This document shows positions 42,561-52,062 of a stretch of 64,000 bases of DNA, piece by piece (the first letter of the stretch is position 1; each line of letters starts with the position of its first letter). This DNA comes from Neisseria subflava (GTDB lineage Bacteria; Pseudomonadota; Gammaproteobacteria; Burkholderiales; Neisseriaceae), in assembly GCF_003044935.1 (NCBI RefSeq), contig NZ_POXP01000001.1:496001-560000 (forward strand). The letters run 5' to 3'. Under the pieces are notes generated by a model. It did no database searches. It was not told the origin of the DNA and saw nothing but the letters and a program-made list of their open reading frames with translations. Both the position numbers and the translations under genes were made by a program.

Positions 42561-43595
42561 ATGAGCACTTCTTTGAGCTATCGTGACGCAGGCGTGGATA
42601 TCGACGCAGGCGATCAACTGGTCGAAAACATCAAACCTTTTGCCAAGCGTACTATGCGCCCTGAAGTGTTGGGTGATTTGGGCGGTTTCGGCGCTTTGGT
42701 TGAAATCGGCAAAAAATACAAAAATCCGGTATTGGTTTCCGGTACGGATGGCGTCGGCACCAAGCTGAAACTGGCATTCGACTGGGATAAACACGATACT
42801 GTCGGCATCGATTTGGTTGCCATGAGCGTCAACGACATTTTGGTTCAAGGTGCGGAACCTTTGTTCTTCTTGGACTATTTCGCTTGCGGTAAGCTGGATG
42901 TTGCCCGCGCGACTGATGTGATTAAAGGCATTGCCCAAGGCTGCGAAGAATCCGGTTGCGCTTTGATTGGCGGTGAAACTGCCGAAATGCCGGGCATGTA
43001 TCCCGAAGGCGAATACGACTTGGCCGGTTTTGCCGTCGGCGTTGTTGAAAAAGAACGCGTGATTAACGGCCGCAGCATTCAGGCCGGAGACGTTGTTTTG
43101 GGCTTGGCTTCCAATGGAGCACACTCCAACGGCTACTCTTTGGTACGCAAAATCATCGAGCGCGACAATCCCGATTTGGACGCGGAATTCGACAACGGCA
43201 AAACCTTGCGCGAAGCCATCATCGCCCCTACCCGCCTGTATGTGAAACCTATCCTTGCCGCTTTGGAAAAATTTACCATTAAAGGCATGGCCCATATTAC
43301 CGGCGGCGGCATTACCGAAAACGTACCTCGCGTTTTGCCTGAAAATACCGTCGCACAAATCGATGCCAAAGCGTGGGAATTGCCTAAACTGTTCCAATGG
43401 CTGCAAAAAGCAGGCAATGTGGAAACCCAAGAAATGTACCGTACATTCAACTGCGGTATCGGCATGGTCGTTATCATTGCAAAAGAAGATGCCGATGCAG
43501 TACAAGCATTCTTGAGCGAACAAGGCGAAACCGTTTACCGTTTGGGCGCAGTTCGTGAGCGCAACGGTGACGAACATCAAACCCAAGTGGCTTGA
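42561..43595 (+). CDS. purM: phosphoribosylformylglycinamidine cyclo-ligase (AIR synthetase)
   Basis: A 344-residue purine-synthesis enzyme closing the imidazole ring with ATP. Motifs: [19 protein letters not shown] at the N-terminus, [27 protein letters not shown] and [27 protein letters not shown] precedes the ATG. A 350-residue open frame on the opposite strand is a composition shadow. Followed by a strong non-DUS terminator. Confidence 0.97.
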   Translation: MSTSLSYRDAGVDIDAGDQLVENIKPFAKRTMRPEVLGDLGGFGALVEIGKKYKNPVLVSGTDGVGTKLKLAFDWDKHDTVGIDLVAMSVNDILVQGAEPLFFLDYFACGKLDVARATDVIKGIAQGCEESGCALIGGETAEMPGMYPEGEYDLAGFAVGVVEKERVINGRSIQAGDVVLGLASNGAHSNGYSLVRKIIERDNPDLDAEFDNGKTLREAIIAPTRLYVKPILAALEKFTIKGMAHITGGGITENVPRVLPENTVAQIDAKAWELPKLFQWLQKAGNVETQEMYRTFNCGIGMVVIIAKEDADAVQAFLSEQGETVYRLGAVRERNGDEHQTQVA

Positions 43596-43608
43596 TTGAG
43601 ATGTAATT

Positions 43609-43640
43609 AAAAAAGTGCGGATGATGAATCCGCACTTTTT
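43609..43640. terminator. terminator between purM and ackA
   Basis: AAAAAAGTGCGGAT, GATGA, ATCCGCACTTTTT: a strong bidirectional hairpin with no DUS. It resembles a Pasteurellaceae uptake core but has GGA in place of GGT. Confidence 0.85.
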
Positions 43641-43669
43641 ATTGTTTATGATCTAGGAAAATCTTCGCC

Positions 43670-44881
43670 CTAGCCTACTTCTTCCAAAAAGCCGGCCAAC
43701 TGAGCAGTATCGTGGGCAATCATCAGCTCTTCATTGGTTGGAACAACCAAGACAGCCGGCATAGAACCTGTCGGGCTGATGATACCTGAGTTGCCGTAGC
43801 GTTTGTCCATATTGGCTTTGGTGTCGATGTGCAGACCCAAGAAATCAAGATAGGAAACGGTTTTGGCACGGATATTACGCGAGTTTTCGCCGATACCGCC
43901 GGTGAACACGAGTGCGTCAACGCCGCCACAAGCCACAGCCATAGAAGCAATATATTTGGCAAGGCGGTAAGTCATTACTTCCAGAGCCAAACGTGCGCCT
44001 TCATGGCCTTCATCCGCAGCGATTTCCAAAGAACGGCAGTCATTGGAGAGTTCGGAAATACCGAGCAAGCCTGATTTTTTGTTCAGCATTTCATCAACTT
44101 GAGCAACATCCAATCCGGCATGTGAAGTCAGATAGCTGTATACGCCCGGATCGATGTCGCCGCAACGGGTACCCATCACCAAGCCTTCAATCGGCGTGAA
44201 GCCCATACTGGTGTCAACGGATTTCCCGTTTTTAATGGCGGTAATGGATGCGCCGTTGCCTAAGTGGGCAATAATCATACGGATGTCTTCCAACGGTTTG
44301 CCCAAGATACGTGCGGCTTCAGGGGCAACGTAACGCATGCTGGTACCGTGGAAACCGTAGCGGCGGAAAGCGTATTTTTTACGCAATTCGCGCGGAACGG
44401 CATAAGTGTAGGCACGCTCCGGCATGGTTTGGTGGAACGAAGTATCCATCACGCCGACATTGGGCAGGCCCGGGAAATGCTCTTGCGCAGCCAAAATGCC
44501 GTTGATATTGGCAGGATTGTGCAACGGAGCGAGCGGAATGCAGGCATTGAGTTCGTCCATTACTGCTTGGTCGATCAAAACAGATTCGCTGTATTTTTCG
44601 CCGCCGTGGGCGATGCGGTGGCCGATGGCTTTAATGCGGTCGTGCAGGCCGTGTTTTTCAAGCTCTTTCAACAGCATACCTACGGCACCGGCATGATCAT
44701 TACGGCCGGTCAAAGCTGTTTGGCATTTTTTGCCGTCTTTGCTGAACGTAATGACTGCTTCGGGCGTACCCAAACGTTCGCCGAGACAGCTTAAGAGAAC
44801 TTTGCCGTTTTTACGGTCGATAACGGCACCTTTGAGTGAAGAGCTGCCGCAGTTCAGAACAAGAATGAGTTGGTTGGACAT
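43670..44881 (-). CDS. ackA: acetate/propionate kinase
   Basis: A 403-residue acyl kinase of the ASKHA fold. The start at 44881 follows CAAAGGAGAAACACC; 22 upstream codons are rejected. Motifs: LVLNCGSSSLKGAVID, GHRIAHGGEKYSESVLID, DTSFHQTMPE, IAHLGNGASITAIKNGKSVDTSMGF (split) and FTGGIGENS. Last gene of the prpB-prpC-acnD-prpF cluster, where it can convert acyl-phosphate to acyl-CoA precursors or the reverse. Meningococci carry an ackA at the end of the same island; a second genomic copy would be expected elsewhere. Confidence 0.95.
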   Translation of the reverse strand: MSNQLILVLNCGSSSLKGAVIDRKNGKVLLSCLGERLGTPEAVITFSKDGKKCQTALTGRNDHAGAVGMLLKELEKHGLHDRIKAIGHRIAHGGEKYSESVLIDQAVMDELNACIPLAPLHNPANINGILAAQEHFPGLPNVGVMDTSFHQTMPERAYTYAVPRELRKKYAFRRYGFHGTSMRYVAPEAARILGKPLEDIRMIIAHLGNGASITAIKNGKSVDTSMGFTPIEGLVMGTRCGDIDPGVYSYLTSHAGLDVAQVDEMLNKKSGLLGISELSNDCRSLEIAADEGHEGARLALEVMTYRLAKYIASMAVACGGVDALVFTGGIGENSRNIRAKTVSYLDFLGLHIDTKANMDKRYGNSGIISPTGSMPAVLVVPTNEELMIAHDTAQLAGFLEEVG

Positions 44882-44980
44882 GGTGTTTCTCCTTTGAATT
44901 TTTGATTGTTTTTTTGGCTTCAGGCCGTCTGAAAAGAGCAAAAACATTTGAGAGCTTTCCAGATTGCCTTTGGTTTGGTG

Positions 44981-45039
44981 TTTAGTCAGGCTTTATGCCC
45001 AACCCTAATCTTCATTGCAGGTATCGCTACCTGACTAAA
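44981..45039 (-). other. long-range hairpin in the prpF-ackA gap
   Basis: TTTAGTCAGG and CCTGACTAAA form a perfect 10-bp stem around a 39-base loop. It would form in the prpF-ackA transcript between the DUS hairpin and the ackA ribosome site. It has no T-run on the minus strand strong enough for a simple terminator, so RNA processing or an attenuator are possibilities. Confidence 0.5.
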
Positions 45040-45054
45040 ATCTGCTTATTTGGT

Positions 45055-45092
45055 TTTCAGACGGCCTTGTTTAATAGCGTGGCCGTCTGAAA
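45055..45092. terminator. inverted DUS pair after prpF
   Basis: TTTTCAGACGGCC and GGCCGTCTGAAAA around a 12-base spacer, 2 bases after the prpF stop. It may partly terminate before ackA. Confidence 0.7.
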
Positions 45093-45094
45093 AC

Positions 45095-46264
45095 TTAAAA
45101 GCAATCTTCCGGCACCCGGACTTGTCCTTCCATAATCACGCGTGCACTACGGCTCATGACCGCTTTGGTGGCCGTCCATTGTCCGTCCTGACATTCGGCG
45201 GCTGCACCGACACGCAGTGTGCCTGACGGATGGCCGAAACGGACTTCTTTACGCGCTCCGCCTCCGGCTGCAAGGTTGACCAGCGTACCGGGCACGGCGG
45301 CGGCGGTAGCGATGGCAACTGAAGCGGTACCCATCATGGCGTGGTGCAATTTGCCCATGCTCAACGCGCGTACCAATAAATCAATGTCGGCAGCTTTGAC
45401 GGTTTTGCCGCTTGAAGCAGTGTAATCGGCCGCAGGGGCGACAAAAGCGACTTTCGGAGTATGGGCGCGGGTGGCGGCTTCGGATATGTCGCTGATCAAG
45501 CCCATTTTCAGCGCGCCATACGCACGGATGGTTTCAAATTTTTCCAGAGCTGCGGCATCGTTGTTGATGTCGTCTTGCAACTCTTTGCCTGTGTAGCCCA
45601 AATCTGCGGCATTCAGGAAAATGGTTGGAATACCGGCATTGATAAGCGTGGCTTTCAGACGGCCTATATTCGGCACATCAATTTCATCGACCAAATTGCC
45701 GGTTGGGAACATACTGCCTTCGCCGTCGGCCGGATCAAGAAATTCGATTTGTACTTCGGCTGCCGGGAACGTTACGCCGTCAAGCTCAAAATCGCCTGTT
45801 TCCAAAACTGCGCCGTTTTGCATCGGTACATGGGCAATAATGGTTTTGCCGATGTTTTTCTGCCAAATTTTGACGGTACACAGGCCGTCTGAAGGGATTT
45901 TGTCTTTATCGACCAAGCCTTGCTCGATGGCAAATGCGCCCACGGCGGCAGTCAGATTGCCGCAGTTGCCGCTCCAATCGACAAAAGGTTTGTCGATGGA
46001 AACTTGTCCGAACAAGTAATCAACATCGTGATCGGCGCGTTCGGATTTGTCCAAAATTACGGCTTTGCTGGTGGACGAACTGGCATTGCCTAAACCGTCA
46101 ATCTGTTTGCCGTAAGGGTCGGGGCTGCCGAGTACGCGCAAGAGGATTTTGTCGCGTGCCTCGCCTGCTTCCTGCGCAGCTGCCGGCAGATCGGTGCGTT
46201 TGAAGAAAATGCCTTTAGATGTACCGCCGCGGTAGTAAACGGCTGGAATTTTAATTTGCGGCAT
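45095..46264 (-). CDS. prpF: 2-methylaconitate cis-trans isomerase
   Basis: A 389-residue PrpF isomerase (diaminopimelate-epimerase-like fold) needed with AcnD in the methylcitrate cycle. Opening PQIKIPAVYYRGGTSKGIFF and GNCGNLTAAVGAFAIEQGLV are family signatures. ALSMGKLHHAMMGTASVAIA and FGHPSGTLRVGAA follow near the C-terminus. CAAAGGAGAA lies upstream of the ATG, the same ribosome site seen before the other prp genes. A DUS lies in the coding sequence. Always paired with acnD, which is the next gene upstream. Confidence 0.95.
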   Translation of the reverse strand: MPQIKIPAVYYRGGTSKGIFFKRTDLPAAAQEAGEARDKILLRVLGSPDPYGKQIDGLGNASSSTSKAVILDKSERADHDVDYLFGQVSIDKPFVDWSGNCGNLTAAVGAFAIEQGLVDKDKIPSDGLCTVKIWQKNIGKTIIAHVPMQNGAVLETGDFELDGVTFPAAEVQIEFLDPADGEGSMFPTGNLVDEIDVPNIGRLKATLINAGIPTIFLNAADLGYTGKELQDDINNDAAALEKFETIRAYGALKMGLISDISEAATRAHTPKVAFVAPAADYTASSGKTVKAADIDLLVRALSMGKLHHAMMGTASVAIATAAAVPGTLVNLAAGGGARKEVRFGHPSGTLRVGAAAECQDGQWTATKAVMSRSARVIMEGQVRVPEDCF

Positions 46265-46295
46265 TTCGAGTTCTCCTTTGTATTTCTAGTATGGT

Positions 46296-46337
46296 TTTTT
46301 CAGACGGCCTCTCAAACATTCGAGGCCGTCTGAAAAC
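46296..46337. terminator. inverted DUS pair between acnD and prpF
   Basis: TTTTTTCAGACGGCCTC and GAGGCCGTCTGAAAA arms around a 9-base loop. Likely a partial terminator within the cluster. Confidence 0.7.
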
Positions 46338-46381
46338 CTTTTTGAGCGTAGCCCGGACATTTTGATCATGCCCGATTTACC

Positions 46382-48988
46382 TTACGCTGCATTTCCTTCT
46401 AAAAAGTCTTGTGCGAAACGTTGCAACACACCACCGGCTTCATATACCAACACTTCTTCTGCGGTATCGAGGCGGCAGGTAACCGGAACTTTGACGGTTT
46501 CGCCGTTTTTACGGTGGATGACGAGGGTCAGGTCGCAGCGCGGTGTGCGTTCGCCGACAACGTCGTAGGTTTCCGTGCCGTCCAGTTGCAGGGTGTGGCG
46601 GTTGGTACCCGGTTTGAACTGCAGCGGCAACACGCCCATACCGATCAAGTTGGTGCGGTGGATACGCTCGAAGCCTTCGGCAACAATCGCTTCCACACCG
46701 GCGAGGCGCACGCCTTTTGCAGCCCAGTCGCGGCTTGAGCCTTGACCGTAGTCCGCACCGGCAATGATGATGAGTGGCTGTTTGCGGTTCATATAGGTTT
46801 CGATGGCTTCCCACATGCGCATGGTTTGACCTTCTGGTTCAACGCGTGCCAGCGAACCTTGGCGTACGCTGCCGTCTTCGTTTCTCACCATTTCGTTAAA
46901 CAGTTTCGGATTGGCGAAGGTTGCGCGTTGGGCGGTCAAGTGATCGCCGCGGTGGGTGGCGTAAGAGTTGAAGTCTTCTTCAGGCAAACCCATTTTCGCC
47001 AAATATTCGCCTGCGGCACTGCTGGCCAAAATCGCATTGGATGGCGAGAGGTGGTCGGTGGTAATGTTGTCGGGCAAAATCGCCAGCGGACGCATACCGC
47101 TCAATGTACGTTCCCCAGCCAATGCGCCTTCCCAGTAAGGTGGGCGGCGGATATAGGTGGACATAGGACGCCAGTCGTACAGCGGGCTTGGTGCTTTTTG
47201 CGCTGTGCCGGTGTCGAACATTGGGATATAAACGTCGCGGAATTGTTGCGGTTTCACATATTCGGCAACGATGGCATCGATTTCTTCATCGGTAGGCCAG
47301 ATGTCTTTCAGGCGGATTTCTTTGCCGTCTGCAACGCCGAGTACGTCATTTTCAATATCGAAACGGATGCTGCCTGCCAGCGCGTAGGCAACGACCAACG
47401 GAGGCGAAGCGAGGAAAGCCTGTTTCGCATACGGATGGATACGGCCGTCGAAGTTGCGGTTGCCCGAAAGTACGGCGGTGGCGTACAAATCGCGGTCGAT
47501 GATTTCTTTCTGGATTTTCGGATCCAGCGCGCCGCTCATGCCGTTACAGGTGGTACATGCGAAGGCAACGATACCGAAGCCGAGTTTTTCCATTTCAGGC
47601 AGCAGGCCTGCTTCTTTCAAATAGATTTCGGCTACTTTTGAACCCGGGGCAAACGAAGATTTCACCCAAGGTTTGCGTTGCAAGCCAAGACGGTTGGCAT
47701 TGCGTGCCAACAGCGCGGCGGCAACAACGTTGCGCGGATTGGAAGTATTGGTACACGAAGTAATCGCGGCAATAATCACTGCACCGTCAGGCATTTGGCC
47801 GTCTGAAGGCTCTTCATAAGGTTTAGCCAAGCCTTTGCTGGCCAAATCGGCGGTTGCAAAACGGGCATGTGGGTTACTTGGGCCTGCCATGTTGCGTGTT
47901 ACGCTGCTCAAATCAAATTTCAAAACACGAGGATAAACGGCGGTTTTCAAGGCATCTGCCCACAAGCCTGCGGTTTTGGCGTAGTTTTCCACCAATTTCA
48001 CTTGCGCGTCGTCGCGGCCGGTCAGTTTCAAATAATCAATGGTCTGCTCATCAATAGCGAACATCGCAGCAGTCGCGCCGAACTCAGGGGTCATGTTGGA
48101 AATAGTGGCACGGTCGCCGATGGAGAGGCTTCTTGCGCCCTCGCCAAAGAATTCGACAAATGCACCAACCACGCGCTCTTTACGCAAGAATTCGGTCAGT
48201 GCCAACACGATGTCGGTGGCAGTAATGCCCGGCTGGCGTTTGCCGGTCAGCTCAACGCCGACAATATCAGGCAGACGCATCATGGAGGCACGGCCCAACA
48301 TTACGGTTTCGGCTTCCAAACCACCCACACCTACGGAAATCACGCCCAATGAATCGACGTGCGGCGTATGTGAGTCAGTACCGACGCAGGTGTCAGGGAA
48401 TGCTACGCCGTTTTTGACTTGGACAACCGGCGACATTTTTTCCAAATTGATTTGGTGCATAATGCCGTTGCCCGCAGGAATCACGTCCACATTTTCAAAT
48501 GCGGTTTTTGTCCAGTTGATGAAGTGGAAACGGTCTTCGTTACGTCTGTCTTCGATTTCGCGGTTTTTGCGGAAGGCATCAGGATCGTAACCGCCGCATT
48601 CAACGGCCAAAGAGTGGTCGACGATGAGCTGGGTTTGCACCACCGGATTCACTTTGGAAGGATCGCCGCCTTTTTCGGCAATTGCATCACGCAGGCCCGC
48701 CAAATCCACCAACGCTGTCTGACCCAGAATATCGTGACACACCACGCGCGCCGGATACCAAGGGAAGTCGATTTCCTGCTTTCCCTCAATCAGTTGGCCC
48801 AGCCAGCTTTGCAGTGTAGGCAGGTCGACTTTGTCTGCGCGGTTGACCAAGTTCTCAGCCAAGATACGGCTTGTATAAGGCAGCTTGTCGTAAGAGCCTG
48901 GTTTGATGTCTTCACACGCCTGACGCGCGTCGTAATATTCCAAATCCGTACCGGGCAAAGCTTTGCGGTAGCGTTGGTTGGCAGTCAT
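46382..48988 (-). CDS. acnD: Fe/S-dependent 2-methylisocitrate dehydratase
   Basis: An 868-residue aconitase-superfamily enzyme dehydrating 2-methylcitrate in the AcnD/PrpF form of the methylcitrate cycle. The start at 48988 follows AGGAGAACCGAC; the 53 upstream codons are rejected. ITSCTNTSNPRNVVAA (first cluster cysteine) and FACTTCNGMSGALDP (the other two) mark the 4Fe-4S site; ADYGQGSSRDWAAKG lies near the C-terminus in the swivel domain. Length and the adjacent prpF distinguish it from housekeeping AcnA. Confidence 0.94.
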   Translation of the reverse strand: MTANQRYRKALPGTDLEYYDARQACEDIKPGSYDKLPYTSRILAENLVNRADKVDLPTLQSWLGQLIEGKQEIDFPWYPARVVCHDILGQTALVDLAGLRDAIAEKGGDPSKVNPVVQTQLIVDHSLAVECGGYDPDAFRKNREIEDRRNEDRFHFINWTKTAFENVDVIPAGNGIMHQINLEKMSPVVQVKNGVAFPDTCVGTDSHTPHVDSLGVISVGVGGLEAETVMLGRASMMRLPDIVGVELTGKRQPGITATDIVLALTEFLRKERVVGAFVEFFGEGARSLSIGDRATISNMTPEFGATAAMFAIDEQTIDYLKLTGRDDAQVKLVENYAKTAGLWADALKTAVYPRVLKFDLSSVTRNMAGPSNPHARFATADLASKGLAKPYEEPSDGQMPDGAVIIAAITSCTNTSNPRNVVAAALLARNANRLGLQRKPWVKSSFAPGSKVAEIYLKEAGLLPEMEKLGFGIVAFACTTCNGMSGALDPKIQKEIIDRDLYATAVLSGNRNFDGRIHPYAKQAFLASPPLVVAYALAGSIRFDIENDVLGVADGKEIRLKDIWPTDEEIDAIVAEYVKPQQFRDVYIPMFDTGTAQKAPSPLYDWRPMSTYIRRPPYWEGALAGERTLSGMRPLAILPDNITTDHLSPSNAILASSAAGEYLAKMGLPEEDFNSYATHRGDHLTAQRATFANPKLFNEMVRNEDGSVRQGSLARVEPEGQTMRMWEAIETYMNRKQPLIIIAGADYGQGSSRDWAAKGVRLAGVEAIVAEGFERIHRTNLIGMGVLPLQFKPGTNRHTLQLDGTETYDVVGERTPRCDLTLVIHRKNGETVKVPVTCRLDTAEEVLVYEAGGVLQRFAQDFLEGNAA

Positions 48989-49027
48989 GTCGGTTCTCCT
49001 AAATCTATTCTTTTTTTGGTTTTGGGG

Positions 49028-49070
49028 TTTCAGACGGCCTGTTGATTCGGACCTTAAGGCCGTCTGAAAC
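49028..49070. repeat. inverted DUS pair upstream of acnD
   Basis: TTTCAGACGGCCT and AGGCCGTCTGAAA with a 17-base spacer in the prpC-acnD gap. Confidence 0.75.
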
Positions 49071-49141
49071 CATAAATTCTGTTTTATTGCTTGTTGTCTG
49101 AAATCTATTCGCGGTATGAAAAAAAATTGCTGCTCCGCTAC

Positions 49142-49240
49142 CATCATTCCCGTATAGACGGAAATCCAAACTTAAATCTTTCAGCACTCTTTACAGCAGA
49201 ACATTTCAACTTTTGAATTTCTGCCTGTATGGGAATGACG
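49142..49240. repeat. dRS3/NIME-type neisserial repeat remnant
   Basis: ATTCCCGTATAGACGGAAAT (49146-49165) fits the dRS3 pattern ATTCCC-N8-GGGAAT with one mismatch. A second, weaker unit ends GGGAATGACG (49217-49236). Two dRS3 flanking about 50 bases is the layout of neisserial intergenic mosaic elements. It lies in the prpC-acnD gap. Confidence 0.65.
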
Positions 49241-49389
49241 ACAGCAGAGCAGCATGTTTTCCAAACGGCCGGCTCTCTCTCTCGCATACTGCACTAGGCC
49301 GTCGAAAAACGAAAACTTAATTTATTCATTGTTTTCAAACGGCATTTCGAGATGGGGTGGGCTGGCGGCCCACCCTGCTGTTACGCGTA

Positions 49390-50544
49390 TTAGCGGTTTT
49401 CAATCTCCACGAATGCCAAATCTTCAGGGCCTGTGTAGTTTGCGCTCGGACGGATGATTTTGCCGTCTTTGCGTTGCTCGAGAACGTGTGCGCTCCAACC
49501 GGTTGTACGGGAAATTACGAACAGCGGTGTGAACATAGCGGTCGGTACGCCCAATTTTTGGTAGGAAACGGCGGAGAACCAGTCCAGATTCGGGAACATT
49601 TTTTTCTCTTCCCACATCACGCTCTCCAAGCGTTCGGCAATGTCAAAGAGGCGCATATCGCCGGTTTCTTTGCTCAAACCGCGTGCCACTTCTTTAATGA
49701 CAACGTTGCGAGGGTCGGAAATGGTGTACACCGGATGACCGAAACCGATCACGATTTCTTTGCGGCCGATGCGTTCGCGGATGTCTGCTTCGGCTTCGTC
49801 GGCATTGCGGTAGCGTTTTTGAATATCGTAAGCCACCTCGTTCGCACCGCCGTGTTTCGGACCTTTCAACGCGCCGATTGCACCGGTAATGCTGGAGTAC
49901 ATATCAGAGCCTGTACCGGCAATCACGCGGGCAGTGAAGGTAGAAGCGTTGAACTCGTGTTCGGCATACAGAATCAGTGAAACGTGCATGGCTTTGATGT
50001 GTGATTCGCTTGGGCGTTTGCCGTGCAACAGGTGCAGGAAATGACCGCCGATGGTCTCTTCGTCGCTTTCAACTTCAATGCGTTTGCCGTTGTGCGAATA
50101 TTGATACCAGTACAGCAGGAGGCTGCCGAGGCTGGCAATCAGTTTGTCGGCGATGTCGCGCGCTTCACTTTCCGGATGGCTTTCACGTTCAGGATGAACG
50201 CAGCCCAGCATGGATACGCCGGTACGCATCACATCCATCGGATGGGTATGTGCAGGCAGGCTTTCCAAAACTTTAATCACACGGATAGGCAGGCCGCGCA
50301 TGGATTTGAGCTTGGTTTTATAAGCGGCCAGCTCGAATTTGTTGGGCAGATGACCGTGAATCAGCAGGTGGGCAACTTCTTCAAACTCGCATTTTTGTGC
50401 CAAATCCAAGATGTCGTAACCGCGATAGCTCAAATCGTTGCCGGTACGGCCAACGGTACACAATTCGGTATTACCGGCCGCAACGCCAGAAAGCGCAACG
50501 GATTTTTTAGGTTTGAAAGTCGGGGTTTGAGTAGTTTCAGTCAT
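49390..50544 (-). CDS. prpC: 2-methylcitrate synthase
   Basis: A 384-residue citrate-synthase-family enzyme joining propionyl-CoA and oxaloacetate. Motifs: [40 protein letters not shown] (catalytic histidine region), [27 protein letters not shown], and the C-terminal [13 protein letters not shown]. The short form lacking the N-terminal extension of hexameric citrate synthases matches PrpC. CAAAGGAGAAATACC precedes the ATG. Confidence 0.95.
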   Translation of the reverse strand: MTETTQTPTFKPKKSVALSGVAAGNTELCTVGRTGNDLSYRGYDILDLAQKCEFEEVAHLLIHGHLPNKFELAAYKTKLKSMRGLPIRVIKVLESLPAHTHPMDVMRTGVSMLGCVHPERESHPESEARDIADKLIASLGSLLLYWYQYSHNGKRIEVESDEETIGGHFLHLLHGKRPSESHIKAMHVSLILYAEHEFNASTFTARVIAGTGSDMYSSITGAIGALKGPKHGGANEVAYDIQKRYRNADEAEADIRERIGRKEIVIGFGHPVYTISDPRNVVIKEVARGLSKETGDMRLFDIAERLESVMWEEKKMFPNLDWFSAVSYQKLGVPTAMFTPLFVISRTTGWSAHVLEQRKDGKIIRPSANYTGPEDLAFVEIENR

Positions 50545-50577
50545 GGTATTTCTCCTTTGTATTTTTGTGGGTTTTAT

Positions 50578-50621
50578 TTTTCAGACGGCCGATGCGGATT
50601 TGTTGAAAGGCCGTCTGAAAG
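50578..50621. repeat. inverted DUS pair between prpB and prpC
   Basis: TTTTCAGACGGCC and GGCCGTCTGAAA with a spacer of about 18 bases, located between the two genes of one operon. Confidence 0.75.
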
Positions 50622-50628
50622 CGGTTAC

Positions 50629-51507
50629 TTATTTTTGAAACAATTTATCCAGTTTTTGCTCGAAGGCATGATAGTTCAGATGCTCGTACAGCTCGGCACG
50701 GGTTTGCATACTGTCAACCACTGCGGCCTGAGTTCCATCGCGCATAATCGCTTCATAAACATTCAGAGCGGCTTTGCTTGCTGCGCGGAATGACGACAGT
50801 GGATACAGCACCAGTGACACGCCGTTTTCAGCCAGCTCGCTTTGGGTATAAAGCGGAGTGGAACCAAACTCGGTAATGTTGGCCAATACAGGTACTTTCA
50901 CTGCATCTGCAAATTGGCGGTACATTTTCAAATCGGTCATGGCTTCAGGGAAAATCATGTCCGCACCGGCTTCGACACAAGCCTGAGCGCGTTCGATAGC
51001 GGCATCCAAACCTTCTACCGCCAGCGCATCGGTACGCGCCATAATCACAAAGTTCTCATCAACGCGGGCATCTACGGCAGCTTTGATACGGTCGACCATT
51101 TCATCTTTAGAAACGATGGCTTTGTTCGGACGGTGGCCGCAGCGTTTTTGCGCTACCTGATCTTCGATGTGAACCGCTGCAACACCAGCGCGTTCAAAGT
51201 TGCGAATGGTACGGGCAATATTGAATGCACCGCCCCAACCCACATCGATGTCCACCAGCAGAGGCGTATCCACGTTGTCCGTAATGCGTCGTGCGTCAAT
51301 CAGCACGTCTTCCATTGTGGTAATACCCAAATCAGGGATACCGCAAGAGCAGGCTGCCACGCCGCCGCCAGACAGATAAATCGCCTTGAAACCGCTTTGG
51401 GTGGCCAATCGTGCAAAGTAAGCATTGACGCAACCGACTACGGCAAGAGGATTCGATTCTTTCACGGCTTGACGGAAACGCGCTCCGGCAGAGTGTTGGC
51501 TCATCAT
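50629..51507 (-). CDS. prpB: 2-methylisocitrate lyase
   Basis: A 292-residue isocitrate-lyase-family enzyme splitting methylisocitrate into pyruvate and succinate. Motifs: [40 protein letters not shown] (split from residue 80), the active-site loop [15 protein letters not shown], and [16 protein letters not shown]. First gene of the prpB-prpC-acnD-prpF-ackA cluster. TAAAGGAGAAAT precedes the ATG. The 760 bases upstream hold a possible small ORF with terminator. Confidence 0.95.
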   Translation of the reverse strand: MMSQHSAGARFRQAVKESNPLAVVGCVNAYFARLATQSGFKAIYLSGGGVAACSCGIPDLGITTMEDVLIDARRITDNVDTPLLVDIDVGWGGAFNIARTIRNFERAGVAAVHIEDQVAQKRCGHRPNKAIVSKDEMVDRIKAAVDARVDENFVIMARTDALAVEGLDAAIERAQACVEAGADMIFPEAMTDLKMYRQFADAVKVPVLANITEFGSTPLYTQSELAENGVSLVLYPLSSFRAASKAALNVYEAIMRDGTQAAVVDSMQTRAELYEHLNYHAFEQKLDKLFQK

Positions 51508-51775
51508 ATTTCTCCTTTATAGACTTTTTTCAGTATTAATCGGACGGTCCAGTTTTTTACAACTTGAAATGAACCGTTTAAAAAGAAACAATCGTTCTAA
51601 AAACTGTTTTCAGACGGCCTGTAAAATTTCAATCATCAACTATCTGAAAATTTAAAATCAATAAATACAAATAGTTATCAAAACTAATAAATACAATAAG
51701 GCTGAAGCGAAGGTATACGTTTTTTAATTTTTATTAATTAGTATATGAATGCTGTTGGGGATACAGATATTTTAA

Positions 51776-51817
51776 AACCCGAAGCGTTTGTAGGAATACG
51801 GAAACTGGATTCGGGTT
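51776..51817 (-). terminator. candidate attenuator/terminator upstream of prpB
   Basis: On the minus strand AACCCGAA and TTCGGGTT form an 8-bp stem with a 26-base loop followed by TTAAAA. It lies just after the small ORF at 51826-51921 and 270 bases before prpB. The T-run is short, so termination would be partial. Confidence 0.4.
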
Positions 51818-51825
51818 GAGAGCCT

Positions 51826-51921
51826 TCAGACCGTCGGGACTGCCAATAAGCTGGCGGCGACGGGAGCGGCAGAGACGGGAGAAAATCTATAACAAGAGAG
51901 AGTGGTTTGATACAGATTCAT
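51826..51921 (-). CDS. possible 31-residue leader peptide upstream of prpB
   Basis: An ATG 7 bases after AAAGG (minus strand 51929-51935) opens a 31-codon frame, MNLYQTTLSCYRFSPVSAAP then an alanine/valine-rich end. The local GC is higher than the AT-rich surroundings. A DUS-like GACGGTCTGAAGG overlaps its stop and a hairpin follows. Position upstream of prpB suggests a leader peptide, but it could equally be the remnant of a lost gene. Confidence 0.3.
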   Translation of the reverse strand: MNLYQTTLSCYRFSPVSAAPVAASLLAVPTV

Positions 51922-52062
51922 GATGATGTTCCTTTGTAGTGCGATGTAGTTTTTATTTATGGAAACAAATTTAAAAAATAAAACCGGTCTTGTCAAACAC
52001 TTTTTTCAAAAAAATTATAAAAAATTCAGTTATTAATAAACGATTTTTTTGCAACAAATGTA

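Noticed and set aside
42534-43586. 350-codon open frame antisense to purM
   Set aside because: It lies wholly over purM, whose product is unambiguous. The antisense translation has no recognisable domain and reflects codon composition.
43609-43640. Possible Pasteurellaceae uptake pair after purM
   Set aside because: The core reads AAGTGCGGA rather than AAGTGCGGT in both arms; it is an ordinary terminator.
46742-47641. 299-codon frame antisense to acnD
   Set aside because: Shadow of acnD, which has all its cluster cysteines and a normal length.
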